Source of the DNA: Undaria pinnatifida
Lineage: Eukaryota > Sar > Phaeophyceae > Laminariales > Alariaceae
DNA: 64,000 nt
NCBI GenBank assembly: GCA_012845835.1
Contig: JABAKD010000010.1
Span: 9,481,599 to 9,545,598 of the forward strand
Reading direction: 5' to 3'
This document shows, in pieces, positions 33,101-42,429 of the stretch. The notes beneath the pieces were generated by a model. That model was not told the origin of the DNA. It searched no databases and saw nothing but the letters and a program-made list of their open reading frames with translations. How positions within the stretch are numbered: position 1 is the stretch's first letter; every line of letters starts with the position of its first letter. Position numbers and translations under genes: made by a program.

Positions 33101-36100
33101 GAAATGAAGCCATGGTTTGAAGACAAACTAATTGGAATTGGAACGGGATCGATTTTGCAGTGGCTAAAATATATGCAGCGCGAACGCCGAATCTCGGATA
33201 GTAAGCACGCCTAGGGTCAGCGCATTCCCATTCTTCCCTTCCTTCGTGCTTCACCGCTCTGAGCGCACCCCACTGACAACCGATACATGTCAAGCAAAGC
33301 GCATGGGTGTGTGAACGAACAAGAACATACTCTTGCATCTTCTAGGAACGATAAATGCTCTATACTCGGAGGCTACATGGGATGGCCTAGAGCTGTCCCC
33401 TCTCTCTGGCTAGGCTGCTAGGGTGGCTTAACAAGGCAGTGCAGCGGCGGTTCACCTCGTCGGGGTCTAGCTCTTTGTTTTTTACTTTTTCCTCAATGAT
33501 TTTGTCCTCAAGAGCTTTCTTAGCCTCCTCTGCCTCGCTCGTCCGCTTCGCCAGTTCCTGCTGCAGCTCCTCGATCTCCCTACGAATAAAACGCAACGAG
33601 TGAGCGGAGGCTCACGGGAAGGGCCTTTCTGCTATCACACGTCGGTGGCCCTTGAGCGGCGACATGGGCAGCGCTGATCGTAAAACGGCGACCAGAAACA
33701 CAAAGGACATCGCCGAAGTGTTCGTGTGGTTCGTTTGTGCTAGGGTCCATTTCTATGGCATGAAACGCTTGGAGCTCGGAGGCCGCGACAACCAGAAACG
33801 CCAGGTCCGTCGCCGGATTATTTGATGTAGTCCGCTCGTGCAAGCCTCTACTGCTACAATGTGAAACTTTCGGAGACAACAACGATCGGAAGCGCGATGG
33901 CCGGACTGTTCGACATGGTTCGTTTGGCCAAGCGCCTGTTTCGACGGTGTGTAACGATCGGACGACGCAGGAAGCACCAGGCTGGTCGCGTGCAAGCGAC
34001 GTGAAACTCGTGGAGGGCGCGATAAATATATGCGTGCCTTTCCAGCGGGGCACACACCGCTCTTTGTTGAGCAAAGCCGCGTCACTGGTGTTGGTCGGAG
34101 GTTCGCCTTTACCGAAGAGCACCGGTTTCTCCCACGTTGTCGTCATCGTCATCTAGTAAAGTACGCAGCGAGCCATAACAGTGACCGAATGGGGGCGTTC
34201 GAGTGCGGGCGGATTATGGCTGGTGAATGGCGCAAAATGTACCATAGAGCCAAGCTGCGATGTTCTGAAATTGCGGCTACTCGTACTTGAAACTAGTCGC
34301 GCTGCACTTCACCGTGATCATGCCGCCTCGATCGACTCTGTAACGTACAAGGGGGGTGTATTGATGCAGCCCGTCATGACCATGACCCAGAAAAGGGTGA
34401 TTCAACTCTGAGGTCCTTTTCACGGTGGGATTCGATCGTACGGCGCCGTGCGATTCGGTTCCGATTTGAACTTGGTCGAAACGCAGAAATCTATTAAGGA
34501 AATCCGAACCTACGGTAACGGGGACAGTTGAGATCCGCACTGGACTGAACCGCACAATCTAAACATCGGCAAATCGAACCGCAACGTTTGAAATCAGGTA
34601 TCAGGTGTAGGGCGGATAGAGGATGGCTGTCAATCACGAAGAGCCAACGACGCCGTTTAGTTTGAACTGTTAGGATAACTGCAGTGGATAACTGCAGCTT
34701 CCACGACTGTACAACTCTCCGTACAACCGTATAAACCGTTGGTGGTTCGTTTTGTCTTGGATTTGTCGACGATGGGACCTTTTGGCAACTTTCAAAGAAG
34801 TAGCAAGTATTTCGCTTGGATGATAGGTGAAAGCCACCCGGGGAGGGGGGTTGTCTTTACGCTTTCAGCAGCAGAAGAAGTGGGCCGCCTCTTGAGACGC
34901 TGTCCCCGGCTGCGGACGCGATTACTGATTGCTTTTTTTAGAAATCGTATACGTCCACAATGCGAGTGTTAGTTTGTCACCTTATTGACGTAAAACCAGC
35001 TGTCCGTATCTGGGTCGTATTCCTTTTCGTAGACGTCGTTGAGAATGCGCATAACCTTCTTCCGCGCACACGATCCACGCACAAAACATTGCAGCTTCGC
35101 TGCAGCTGGTTCTTCCTGCAAAGAAGCGAGCGGGACAGCGAAATGTGCGGGTTTTGGGTGAACGCGGGTTGAACAAATACGAGGGATTTTCCACTTAGAA
35201 AGTTGGGTGAATGTAACACCATTTTCATGTTGCAAGAAGACAGGCCGCTGCATGATCGACGTGCATTCACGAAAGCTTGAATCCGACCATCCTTGCGTGA
35301 CTGCATGATTTCTTTGTTTCGTGTGAAGGCATTCCAGCGTATCATCGAGGCAGGAGCGAGGCAGCAGTAGAATCGGACGTCGTGCATAGCGTTTCACACA
35401 AAGGACCCCGCACGTGCAACCCCTGTTGAACGCGGATGCAGTTCAATAACCCCTCTTAGTACTCTGATTGCCCTTTCAGGCGAGGCTTTTTATAGCAGTT
35501 GCCCCCCTCCTCCCCCCCCAACCCCAATAATTGATTCTTCGCTTCTTACTGTGTCCCCCATGTTCACGTTGTCACCTTTGGATCGAGAGACCGCCCCAGG
35601 AGGGTCCTAGGCGTGACCCATTGACTCGTGCCATTGAGGTTGCTGTAGTAAAAATACCCGTCGTTCTCTTCGTCATAGACCTTCTCGTACGCTTGGCGAA
35701 CGCGCTCCACGAAGTAATTCCTCGCGTTCATCCGCCGATACATCCTGCGATTGGTCCGTTCGAAGCGTATGCACTTAAGCGTGGGAACGGGGATGCTCGT
35801 TGCTCAGCAGGGCCCCGCGTGTGACGCACGACTGCGGTGGGGTGCGCTGGGTGCGGTGCGGTACCACGCCTCCTAGACGCGTGATAATATCTTTCTCTTT
35901 TTTTGTGTCCCTCTCTCCTCCCCCGCCCCCCCCCCCCCTCTCGCTCTCTGTACGAAAGATTGGAAATTATAAACGGTCTATCTTCAGCTCAGCAACGCGG
36001 GTTCATGTCCCCGTTGAGTTTCATGTGTTAATCGCTTAGATAGCGGCGCGCTTGCCCATGCGTTCAACTAATTGTTGTTCAGCATGTGCGCGAAAACTTG

Positions 36101-36377
36101 GATCCACTTTCAAGGCTCAAAAGCTTGGCATACATAGTTTCGACAGCAGTGGCCCTTCTCGAGCACCCCGCCCCCTTCGCTGTCGTGAGACTTACCCCTG
36201 AATAATGGCAGCAGCCTGTCCGGGAGACATGGGAATCTTTTCGTCCACCGCAATCTGAGAGGACTCCTCCGAAGCATTGTCGTAGCTGCTGGTGGTACCT
36301 TCAAAAGCGGTCGACGACTCCCAAGTATCGTCATCGCTTCGCGACCTCGACTCACTCTCGCTCCGTGGAGTAGCCAT
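30126..36377 (-). CDS. IQ-WW-IQ-WW-coiled coil-SAM-FKBP multidomain protein, ten exons
   Basis: Exons (5' to 3' on -): 36377-36196, 35744-35576, 35115-34981, 34152-34058, 33579-33433, 32785-32695, 32222-32094, 31849-31748, 31405-31298, 30695-30126. All phases agree, giving 575 aa. Seen: IQ motif AAAIIQGMYRR (54-64 on), WW-like fold 79-106 (first Trp replaced, W103 and P106 kept), second IQ at about 120-140, second WW with W157, W169 and P172, heptad-rich helix 185-235, SAM domain 247-305 (LGITSPLIVRRL), acidic Ser/Asp/Glu linker 321-370, FKBP domain 391-511 (PLEFVVGGGQVVKG, IPPDSALSFDINLLEF) with a Gly/Ser insert near 412-437, Gly-rich tail. By family, IQ binds calmodulin, WW binds Pro-rich ligands, SAM mediates assembly and FKBP is a prolyl isomerase. 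The last junction (31298 to 30695) is the weakest: the FKBP part could be a separate gene starting at 30734. Confidence 0.75.
33660..34010. repeat. Degenerate ~110-bp tandem units in an intron of the fusion gene
   Basis: Blocks such as CGACAACCAGAAACGCCAGG and CAACAACGATCGGAAGCGCG follow GAAAC-headed units, two to three times. This may explain why one - strand frame stays open through the intron. Confidence 0.3.
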
Positions 36378-37380
36378 TATCTTGATTTAGTTGCCAACCC
36401 GGAAGTACTACTGTTCTTGTACCAGGTACAAGTACAAGATATTTTTCTGCGCCAACGATATTTTCCGCCAATTTGAGCGACGGACGACCTTCACCTGGCG
36501 ATGAGAACGCCGAGCACAGGTTTATTTTTCCACAGCGGCGGCGAGGGCGGCGGAGTTGGTGAGGACAACTCAGTTCTGCCGAAGGCTTGGCAAAACACTG
36601 ATGATGTCGTATTAGGGAGGCACTAACAGCCTGGTCGGAAAGCGACAGCGAAAATATGAAATACCCTGTACACTTACTCGTACCTGATATTCTATCAACA
36701 CGCTGCTGCGCTTTCTGCGCATGATTGATGGCGGTACTGACCGAACAGTACGAGCACAGCGAAGATTGGCGAGAGACACGAGTCTTGAGCAAAACCAAGC
36801 CGATAAAAAATCAACTCACGATCGTCAACAGCTCGCCTAACCGGCAGACGGTGCCACGCCAGTGTTGTGCTGAGGTGCCGGTGCACTGGCTGGACACCGG
36901 ACACCGAGTTACAGCAGCAGTAGCAATGCGGCAAGTATCGCTGCACAAGGCGGCGAAAAAGCGAAAAACGGTTGAACCGCAAGACCTCGGGACGACGAGA
37001 CCGCACGAAAAACAAATGTTGGGCGTTTTATGTTGCTGTTCGGGACGAATATCACTATGGGCTAAAATGTAAGGATTGTTTATCATGATATGTATTTGTA
37101 AACGAATCTTATAGGTTAGGATCGTTGTGCGATTTTTGATCTGACTGAAATTCCCCCGCATTTTTCCGTTCTCCGTGGCGACTTTTAGGCAGTGTTGCTT
37201 CACCTTGTGTTGCTTTTCTGTGCATCAGTCTCCAACACCACAGCTAGAACCTCAGCTGCTCTGTCTCCTTCTATCTGCTTCATCTGCGCTCTCTGTGTAT
37301 CCTGCCCACAGCAGCAGTACTGGAGGGGTATCTACCATCTCCAGGACTGCGTGGCTGCAACTTATTGCGGTATTGCACCC
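36378..37380. promoter_or_regulatory. 1-kb region between divergent fusion and dehydratase genes
   Basis: Inferred to hold both promoters. Contains one TACCAGGTA word (36420). A 115-codon + frame (36725-37072) is present but has no known domain and no in-phase link found to either gene. Confidence 0.35.
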
Positions 37381-37674
37381 ATGCTGAAGTCCTTCAGTGC
37401 GCCTTTGCCGGCTGTGGTGGTGGTGGTGGTGATCGTCGAACTGCTTGCAATTTCTGCGCTCCTACCAACCATCAGCGCCTTCCTCGTTGGTGCTCCCATC
37501 CCCTACTACAGCCACTCTAGGCCTGAACCTACCGCACGATCTCGGCAGCAGCTGGAGCAACCATACCGCCACCGGCATCACCGCCACCACCACCACCCGC
37601 AAAGGGGCGAAGGATTGTCCATGGACTTGAGAATGGTTCCCAATCGGCCGCACCCTACCAGGGTCGCTTTTCAG
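37381..37674 (+). CDS. PDT: Plastid-targeted prephenate/arogenate dehydratase, exon 1
   Basis: First coding exon (98 codons, ends in phase 0) of the phenylalanine-pathway enzyme that decarboxylates and dehydrates prephenate or arogenate. The ATG at 37381 opens a hydrophobic signal (MLKSFSAPLP then a Val/Leu/Ala core), followed by an ISAFLVGAP stretch. This resembles the ASAFAP cleavage motif of stramenopile plastid proteins, and a basic, Ser/His-rich transit region follows. The exon ends TRVAFQ at a strong donor (CAG, GTAGGTGAGT). Joined to 56150-56248 it reads VAFQ-GEAGAYSEK, the invariant N-terminus of the dehydratase domain. It lies divergent to the FKBP-fusion gene, 1 kb away. Family assignment rests on the junction; plastid targeting is inference from composition and motif. 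Confidence 0.75.
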
Positions 37675-38024
37675 GTAGGTGAGTATGTAGCTTGCTGGGC
37701 TTGGGGTTGGGGCGTCCATCCCACGGGGACCACAGATTAGCCTCGAGACGAGAGATAGACTGATGTTCTGCCGTTCATTGAAAGGTGTTCTGGGTGCTCT
37801 TGTAGTAAGACAGAACCTGCAGCAGGAGTACCGGCATACATTTTGAGCAGTATTTCCCCCTGCTGGTATTGATGGTGAGGAGATATACCAGGCCACCATC
37901 ATCGCCAAGCAGACCATCATCGCCGAGGCGTGCTGTATGCTGCTTCGAGCGTATATGTATACCATAGGTATGTGTGTGTGTCCTGTGGTTGCATGATGAG
38001 GAAATGAGGAAGGACATATACATC

Positions 38025-38175
38025 CTGTTGACCCTGATAGCTACACTGTAGTTGTAAGGGGAGTCGCCGACCTATGAGGACACACAACTCGTAATGCGCG
38101 CGATCGGAGTATCACACACAGCTTGCAAAGATGAGTTTCGACGAAATCTTCGATCTCACAGCTGGAGTGTATTTT
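38025..38175 (+). repeat. Dispersed 165-bp repeat (FDEIFDLTAG family)
   Basis: CTACACTGTAGTTG, GGGGAGTCGCCGACCT, GCGATCGGAGTATCACACAC, AGCTTGCAAAGATGAGTTTC and GACGAAATCTTCGATC. Four copies in the window: here, 54255-54420 (+), 7070-7235 (-) and 8655-8822 (-). All can be read MSFDEIFDLTAG. Confidence 0.6.
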
Positions 38176-38394
38176 CATTTTTTATAATATATCCATTCAA
38201 AGAGCCTGGACAAGAGCGTCCGTCCATCTATCATAGCGCTTCATGGGTATCAGGTGTGCCCTGGCTTGCTGCTTGCCTGTCGCGCAAAGGTACAAGTACT
38301 TGTGCTGGCCTGTACAGCAGCAGAACAGCAGTTCGTGTATTTTCGTACCGTTATGTATTTCCAATTATTTTTTCCAGGGCATGTCATGGGCCGA

Positions 38395-38885
38395 CATTGC
38401 GGGCTGGGCCGGGCCGGGCCGAGAGTTTTGAAAATTTGATGGGCCGGGTCGGGTCGGGCCGGGCCGGGCCGGGCCGGGCCGGGCCGAGAGTTCTGAAAAC
38501 TTGGTGGGCCGGGCTGGGCCGGGCCGAGAGTTTTGAAACTTTGATGGGCCGGGCCAGGCTGCGGCCCATCGTGTGGAAATTTAATGGGCCGGGCCGGGCC
38601 GCGGCCCATCATGTGGAAATTTGAAGGGCCGGGCCGGGCCGCGGCCCATGAAATGTGGTGTACTGTACTATTGCTGCTATAATATGTGCGATGACGAATT
38701 CCACCCTGCCCATGAGATGGCCCACGCGTTTTTACGGGCCGGCCCGGGCCGCGGCCCATCATATGTGATGAGCGGTAAGTACTATTAATACTATGACGAC
38801 TTCGATGTCCGCCCTGGCCATGCGAAGCAACCAACCCACATTTACTGGCCGAGACACGGGCCGGCCCGCGTGTAACCTGTGCAAA
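38395..38885. repeat. GGGCC / GGGCCGCGGCCC word array, left block
   Basis: Runs of GGGCCGGGCC joined by GATGGGCC and GGCCCATC with short AT spacers (ATGTGGAAATTT). Units of about 40 bp form near-palindromes. Sits in dehydratase intron 1. Confidence 0.8.
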
Positions 38886-39680
38886 TAAAAGCCGCAGAAG
38901 AGCCGTTCACAGTTCGTTTTGCAGCAAAAAACAGCAGCAACAACAGGCGAGGAAAACAAATGGATTCGATACTCACTCGCGATATGCATACTGAACGAAA
39001 ACTGAAGACTGAAGATGGTTTATAAATCAGGCGTATCTCTGCATACCAAGCACAACCCGCTGTTGCTGCTGCCAGCGCCAGAGTAAACTATACTCCGGAC
39101 AGAACGCAAGCAGAACCAAACAACAAACGGCCCTAAGAAACAACAACTGCTGCTTTGTATACTTGCCCCATAAGCAACCTTGACGAGAGTGCAGCTGCTC
39201 ATCCACATGTTGCAGCCTATCACGTCTCACGAGCACCACACTCTTCTAGACTACATATCCTACATCCCCTTCAACGACAGCCAGGCTTCGTAGCGCCTTC
39301 GCGCATACGTGCTTCATCTCTGGCTGTTCGTCAAAGAGGACGGCTGAGTGGCCAAAGCCCCCCACGAGAGAAGGAGCACCCTTCCCAACCGGCGCCTTGC
39401 AGAGGGGGGGTGGGGACTCTGACGAAGCGCCGCCCACATGATTGCGTTGTTGAGTCGATGTCGACGGCCCCGTGACCTGTGCCAGAGGAATTTAGAGAAA
39501 TACAATCATGAACGGGGGTTAGAAGGAAATGTTATGTGCGTATCATGGTATCAGCTGTTTCTTGTCTATGCAGCAGTACGAAGCACCAAGCAGATCATAG
39601 AAGTTATCAGATTTTTATAACTTTGAGTAATTGCAATGCACAGCAGCAAGCAGCACTTTTACAAGGAATTGAACGATTTA

Positions 39681-40510
39681 GGCCGTTTCTTATAGCATTG
39701 GATTCTCATCTTCGATTCCGCCAGAATCCGATTCGGGCCAATTTCCGCCTTCTTATAGACACGGATTTTGGCACAATCCAATTCGGAAAAATCCGATTTC
39801 AGCTTTTCGAGTTGCGGCCACTCGGATTCCTGACCAAAATCCGAGACGCTGCCCAACCCGGATTTCTGTCTTGGATTATTTGAAACTCTCTGGTTGCGCC
39901 GCGCGCGCGCACACACACACACACATCGGGCTACCCCACATGCGTGCTGCAGTGCCGGCGCTGTTAGGGCTGCTGGGCGTCGCCCGTGGGCTAGCCTACG
40001 AACTTGGCTTGCCCTCGGGACGCGTGGTGCACCATCAAATGGCCGCGACAGCGAGAGAAAAAGCTGGTGTCGACGTTTCTGCTGTCTTTGCCACCACGCT
40101 AGCTGCCTTCCATCTGCAGCAGCAGCGTAGTGTCGCCACCTGGGACCTCATCTTACAAGGCTACGAAGACGAGCTAGAGCCCGACACAGAGGACGATGAG
40201 ATGTCAAGGGCTGGTGCCTCTTGGTCCGGCATGTTTGCAACGTCTGTGTGGTCTGCTGCGTGTGGTCTGCTGCCTCTGCGCTGCGTCTGTATGTCTGTAT
40301 CGGTCTGCTGTGTGCTGCTGCTGCTGCTGCTGCTGTGTGGTGTTGGGTTTTGCGCGCGCTGTTTTCAAAAAAAATTGACAGTCCTGCTGAAATCCGTCTG
40401 ACAAAATCCGTTCGCTATAAGAAAGGTCGGGCTTTCTTCTCCGCCCGAATTTTGCCGAATCGGATTCTGGCGGAATCGAAGATGAGAATCCAATGCTATA
40501 AGAAACGGCC
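39681..40510. mobile_element. Harbinger-like DNA transposon, non-autonomous
   Basis: 830 bp with perfect 56-bp terminal inverted repeats (GGCCGTTTCTTATAG... at 39681-39736 and its complement at 40455-40510). TTA lies immediately outside both ends (39678-39680, 40511-40513), the 3-bp TWA duplication typical of PIF/Harbinger. The repeats also contain sub-repeats of AATCCGATT type that continue inward to 39880. It lies inside the dehydratase intron between two GGGCC arrays. The perfect ends suggest recent movement. Confidence 0.75.
39940..40401 (+). CDS. Open frame carried by the Harbinger-like element
   Basis: 153 codons from ATG 39940. The N-terminal 100 residues have coding-like composition (MRAAVPALLGLLGVARG; a YEDELEPDTEDDE acidic patch) and the end is Cys/Leu low complexity. 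Not recognised as a transposase: no DDE triad is visible. It could be a decayed transposase or Myb-like exon, or captured host sequence. Confidence 0.3.
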   Translation: MRAAVPALLGLLGVARGLAYELGLPSGRVVHHQMAATAREKAGVDVSAVFATTLAAFHLQQQRSVATWDLILQGYEDELEPDTEDDEMSRAGASWSGMFATSVWSAACGLLPLRCVCMSVSVCCVLLLLLLLCGVGFCARCFQKKLTVLLKSV

Positions 40511-40554
40511 TTAGGACCCCTCCAGCAGTCGGTCCGGGCCAATGTAATTTGAAA

Positions 40555-40930
40555 TTTGATGGGCCGGGCCGGGCCGCAGCCCATCCTCTGAAAAGTTGAC
40601 GGGCCGGGCCGGGCCGCGGCCCGGCCCCCCTGGCCCGGCCCCTGAAAATTTGATAGGCCAGGCCGGGCCACGGCCCATCCTCAAAAAAATTGATGAGCCG
40701 GGCCGGGCCGTGGCCCATCCACAAAAAATTGATGGGCCGGGCCGGGCCGTGGCCCATCCTATGAAAATTTGGTGGGCCGGGCCAGACTGCGGCCCATCAA
40801 ATAAAAAATTAATGGGCCGGGCCGGGCCGCAGCCCTTGAAAAAAAACGTGATGGGCCGGGCCGGGCCGGGCCGGGCCGCGGCCCACTACATGAAAAAATG
40901 ATGGGCCGCCCCACCAGCGCCGGCCCATGA
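40555..40930. repeat. GGGCC / GGGCCGCGGCCC word array, right block
   Basis: Nine or so 40-bp units TTGATGGGCCGGGCCGGGCC plus a GGCCCATCC-type half with A-rich spacers. Same family as 38395-38885; the Harbinger-like element lies between them. Confidence 0.8.
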
Positions 40931-41032
40931 CAAGCCCTGTTTTTCTCCGTTGTTTCATACGCGTGCTCATTGCGGTTGGCATTGCATGCATGGCCTAATC
41001 AATAATCACTATTAATAATCACCTTTCTGTAT

Positions 41033-41390
41033 TTGCAATGTTTTTGTTGTTGTTGTTGTTGTTCTCACATTAACTCGCATAATCAAGTCCGTGGTCACAG
41101 GACAGGCTCCAGTCACTCTGAAGCTGAGGAATACCCCAGGGAAAAACACACACAACCCAAGGTGGTACACGCATATATCACAGCTGACGCAATTCATGCC
41201 TCCACCAGAAACATATAAAAGTGAAATCGGGAGTCAGTCTACGATGGGCCAGGTCCAGGCCTGTGCATACGTCTCACTACTCACGCCCGGAGAAACCAAA
41301 TATTCCGATTGCCACCCAAGGAAGACTACCACGTATATATTACACGTAGTATCTATCACTCCGCATACGCACGACAGGCATAAGTCAACT
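41033..41390 (-). mobile_element. SINE-C copy, (AAC)n-tailed
   Basis: Read on - the element ends in GAGTGACTGGAGCCTGTCC, TGACCACGGACTTGATTATG and GAGTTAATGTGAGAAC followed by (AAC)n. A near-identical 370-bp copy lies at 47762-48130. The simple repeat end suggests a non-LTR retroposon. Confidence 0.6.
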
Positions 41391-41562
41391 GGAGAAAAAG
41401 AAACAAAGAAAAGAAAAGAAGATAAAGGAAAGGAAAGGAAAGGAAAGAAAAGAGAAGAAAAACGAAACACAACGAAAAAGGCAAGCAAAGAGAAGAAAAA
41501 GACACTGTATACAAGCTGGACAGGCCAAGACGCTCAAAACAAGCCAATATCGCTGTGCTGCG

Positions 41563-41822
41563 CTCATTTTTTCGAGTTCAGACCTGAAATTTTGACACGT
41601 GATTTGGACCAAGCTCACCAAAACAGTACTTGGCGAACTCAAAAAAGAAAAAAATATATCCGTTGACTTTTCATCAATTTCATGATTTTGGAAAACTTTT
41701 GGCCGGCCACATGTCGGCCATTTTTTTTTTTTTTTGAGTTCGTTAAGTACTGTTTGGTGAGCTTGGTCCCAATCACGTGTCAAAATTTCAGGTCCTAACT
41801 TCAAAAATTGAGAGGTGCATGG
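41563..41822. repeat. Foldback: ~75-bp inverted repeat
   Basis: GAAATTTTGACACGTGATT and GACCAAGCTCACCAAA(A)CAG at 41584-41628 reappear inverted at 41745-41792, separated by about 90 bp. The transcript would form a long hairpin. A weaker inverted pair (CGAACGAAAGTGACCCA) brackets 41888-42185. Confidence 0.65.
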
Positions 41823-41829
41823 CCAAGTT

Positions 41830-42250
41830 TCCACCGAAGGATCTCTGCATACAAATTTACACATATTTCAGGGATTCATCGATAGCTTTCGAACGAAAGT
41901 GACCCATGAAATGAAACGCGTACGATGTCTTTACTCCTCGTCCCAAGATGTACATGCCCAGAAAAATTGAGCCAATTCCATCCACGTTGTATTTCGAGCA
42001 TTTTTAGAAAAAGCAACACAAAAAATTCATAAAAAAAAAAAGCTCAAACTAGGAGACGTGAGTTGCAACCACTTTTTTGGGCACCAACTTGGCAGATTCT
42101 CAAGCTGGAGGGCTTAAAATGACCACCGTATCTAGCTGATTACGAAGATATGCTCAGTTTGTAGTGGGTCACTGTCGTTCAAAAGATATGCCCGACTGAC
42201 GGATTATGGGTTTCTTGGCCGGCCCAGCTTGTACAAGTAGCACGATCTCA
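41830..42250. other. Intronic stretch, no gene seen
   Basis: A-rich, with the weak inverted pair noted at 41888/42185. Nothing else recognised. Confidence 0.3.
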
Positions 42251-42259
42251 TACCAGGTA

Positions 42260-42385
42260 GTTTGTGACCTCAGAGCTCGTCTCTCTATGAGGCATTTTTT
42301 CGCACACTTCTAGGCATAACGGACACTGGTTGTGCTGGATGCAGATGGGTGGAAATACCACTTTGATGTGAAGAACACACGTACA
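42260..42385 (+). repeat. SINE-C head module, dispersed copy
   Basis: TTTGTGACCTCAGAGCTCG to GTGAAGAACACACG, just upstream of the intact LINE. Confidence 0.5.
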
Positions 42386-42429
42386 TACGCTTGAGAGGTC
42401 GTTGCTGCTGTTGTAGTTGTTGTTCTTAC

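Noticed and set aside
33580-34152. 190-codon reverse frame beyond fusion-gene exon 4
   Set aside because: Only its first 95 nt are needed. A donor at 34057 gives the correct phase and continues the coiled coil, and the rest is degenerate tandem repeat.
38094-40901. Arg/Gly/Pro-rich frames over the GGGCC arrays
   Set aside because: Repeat translation products, no domain.
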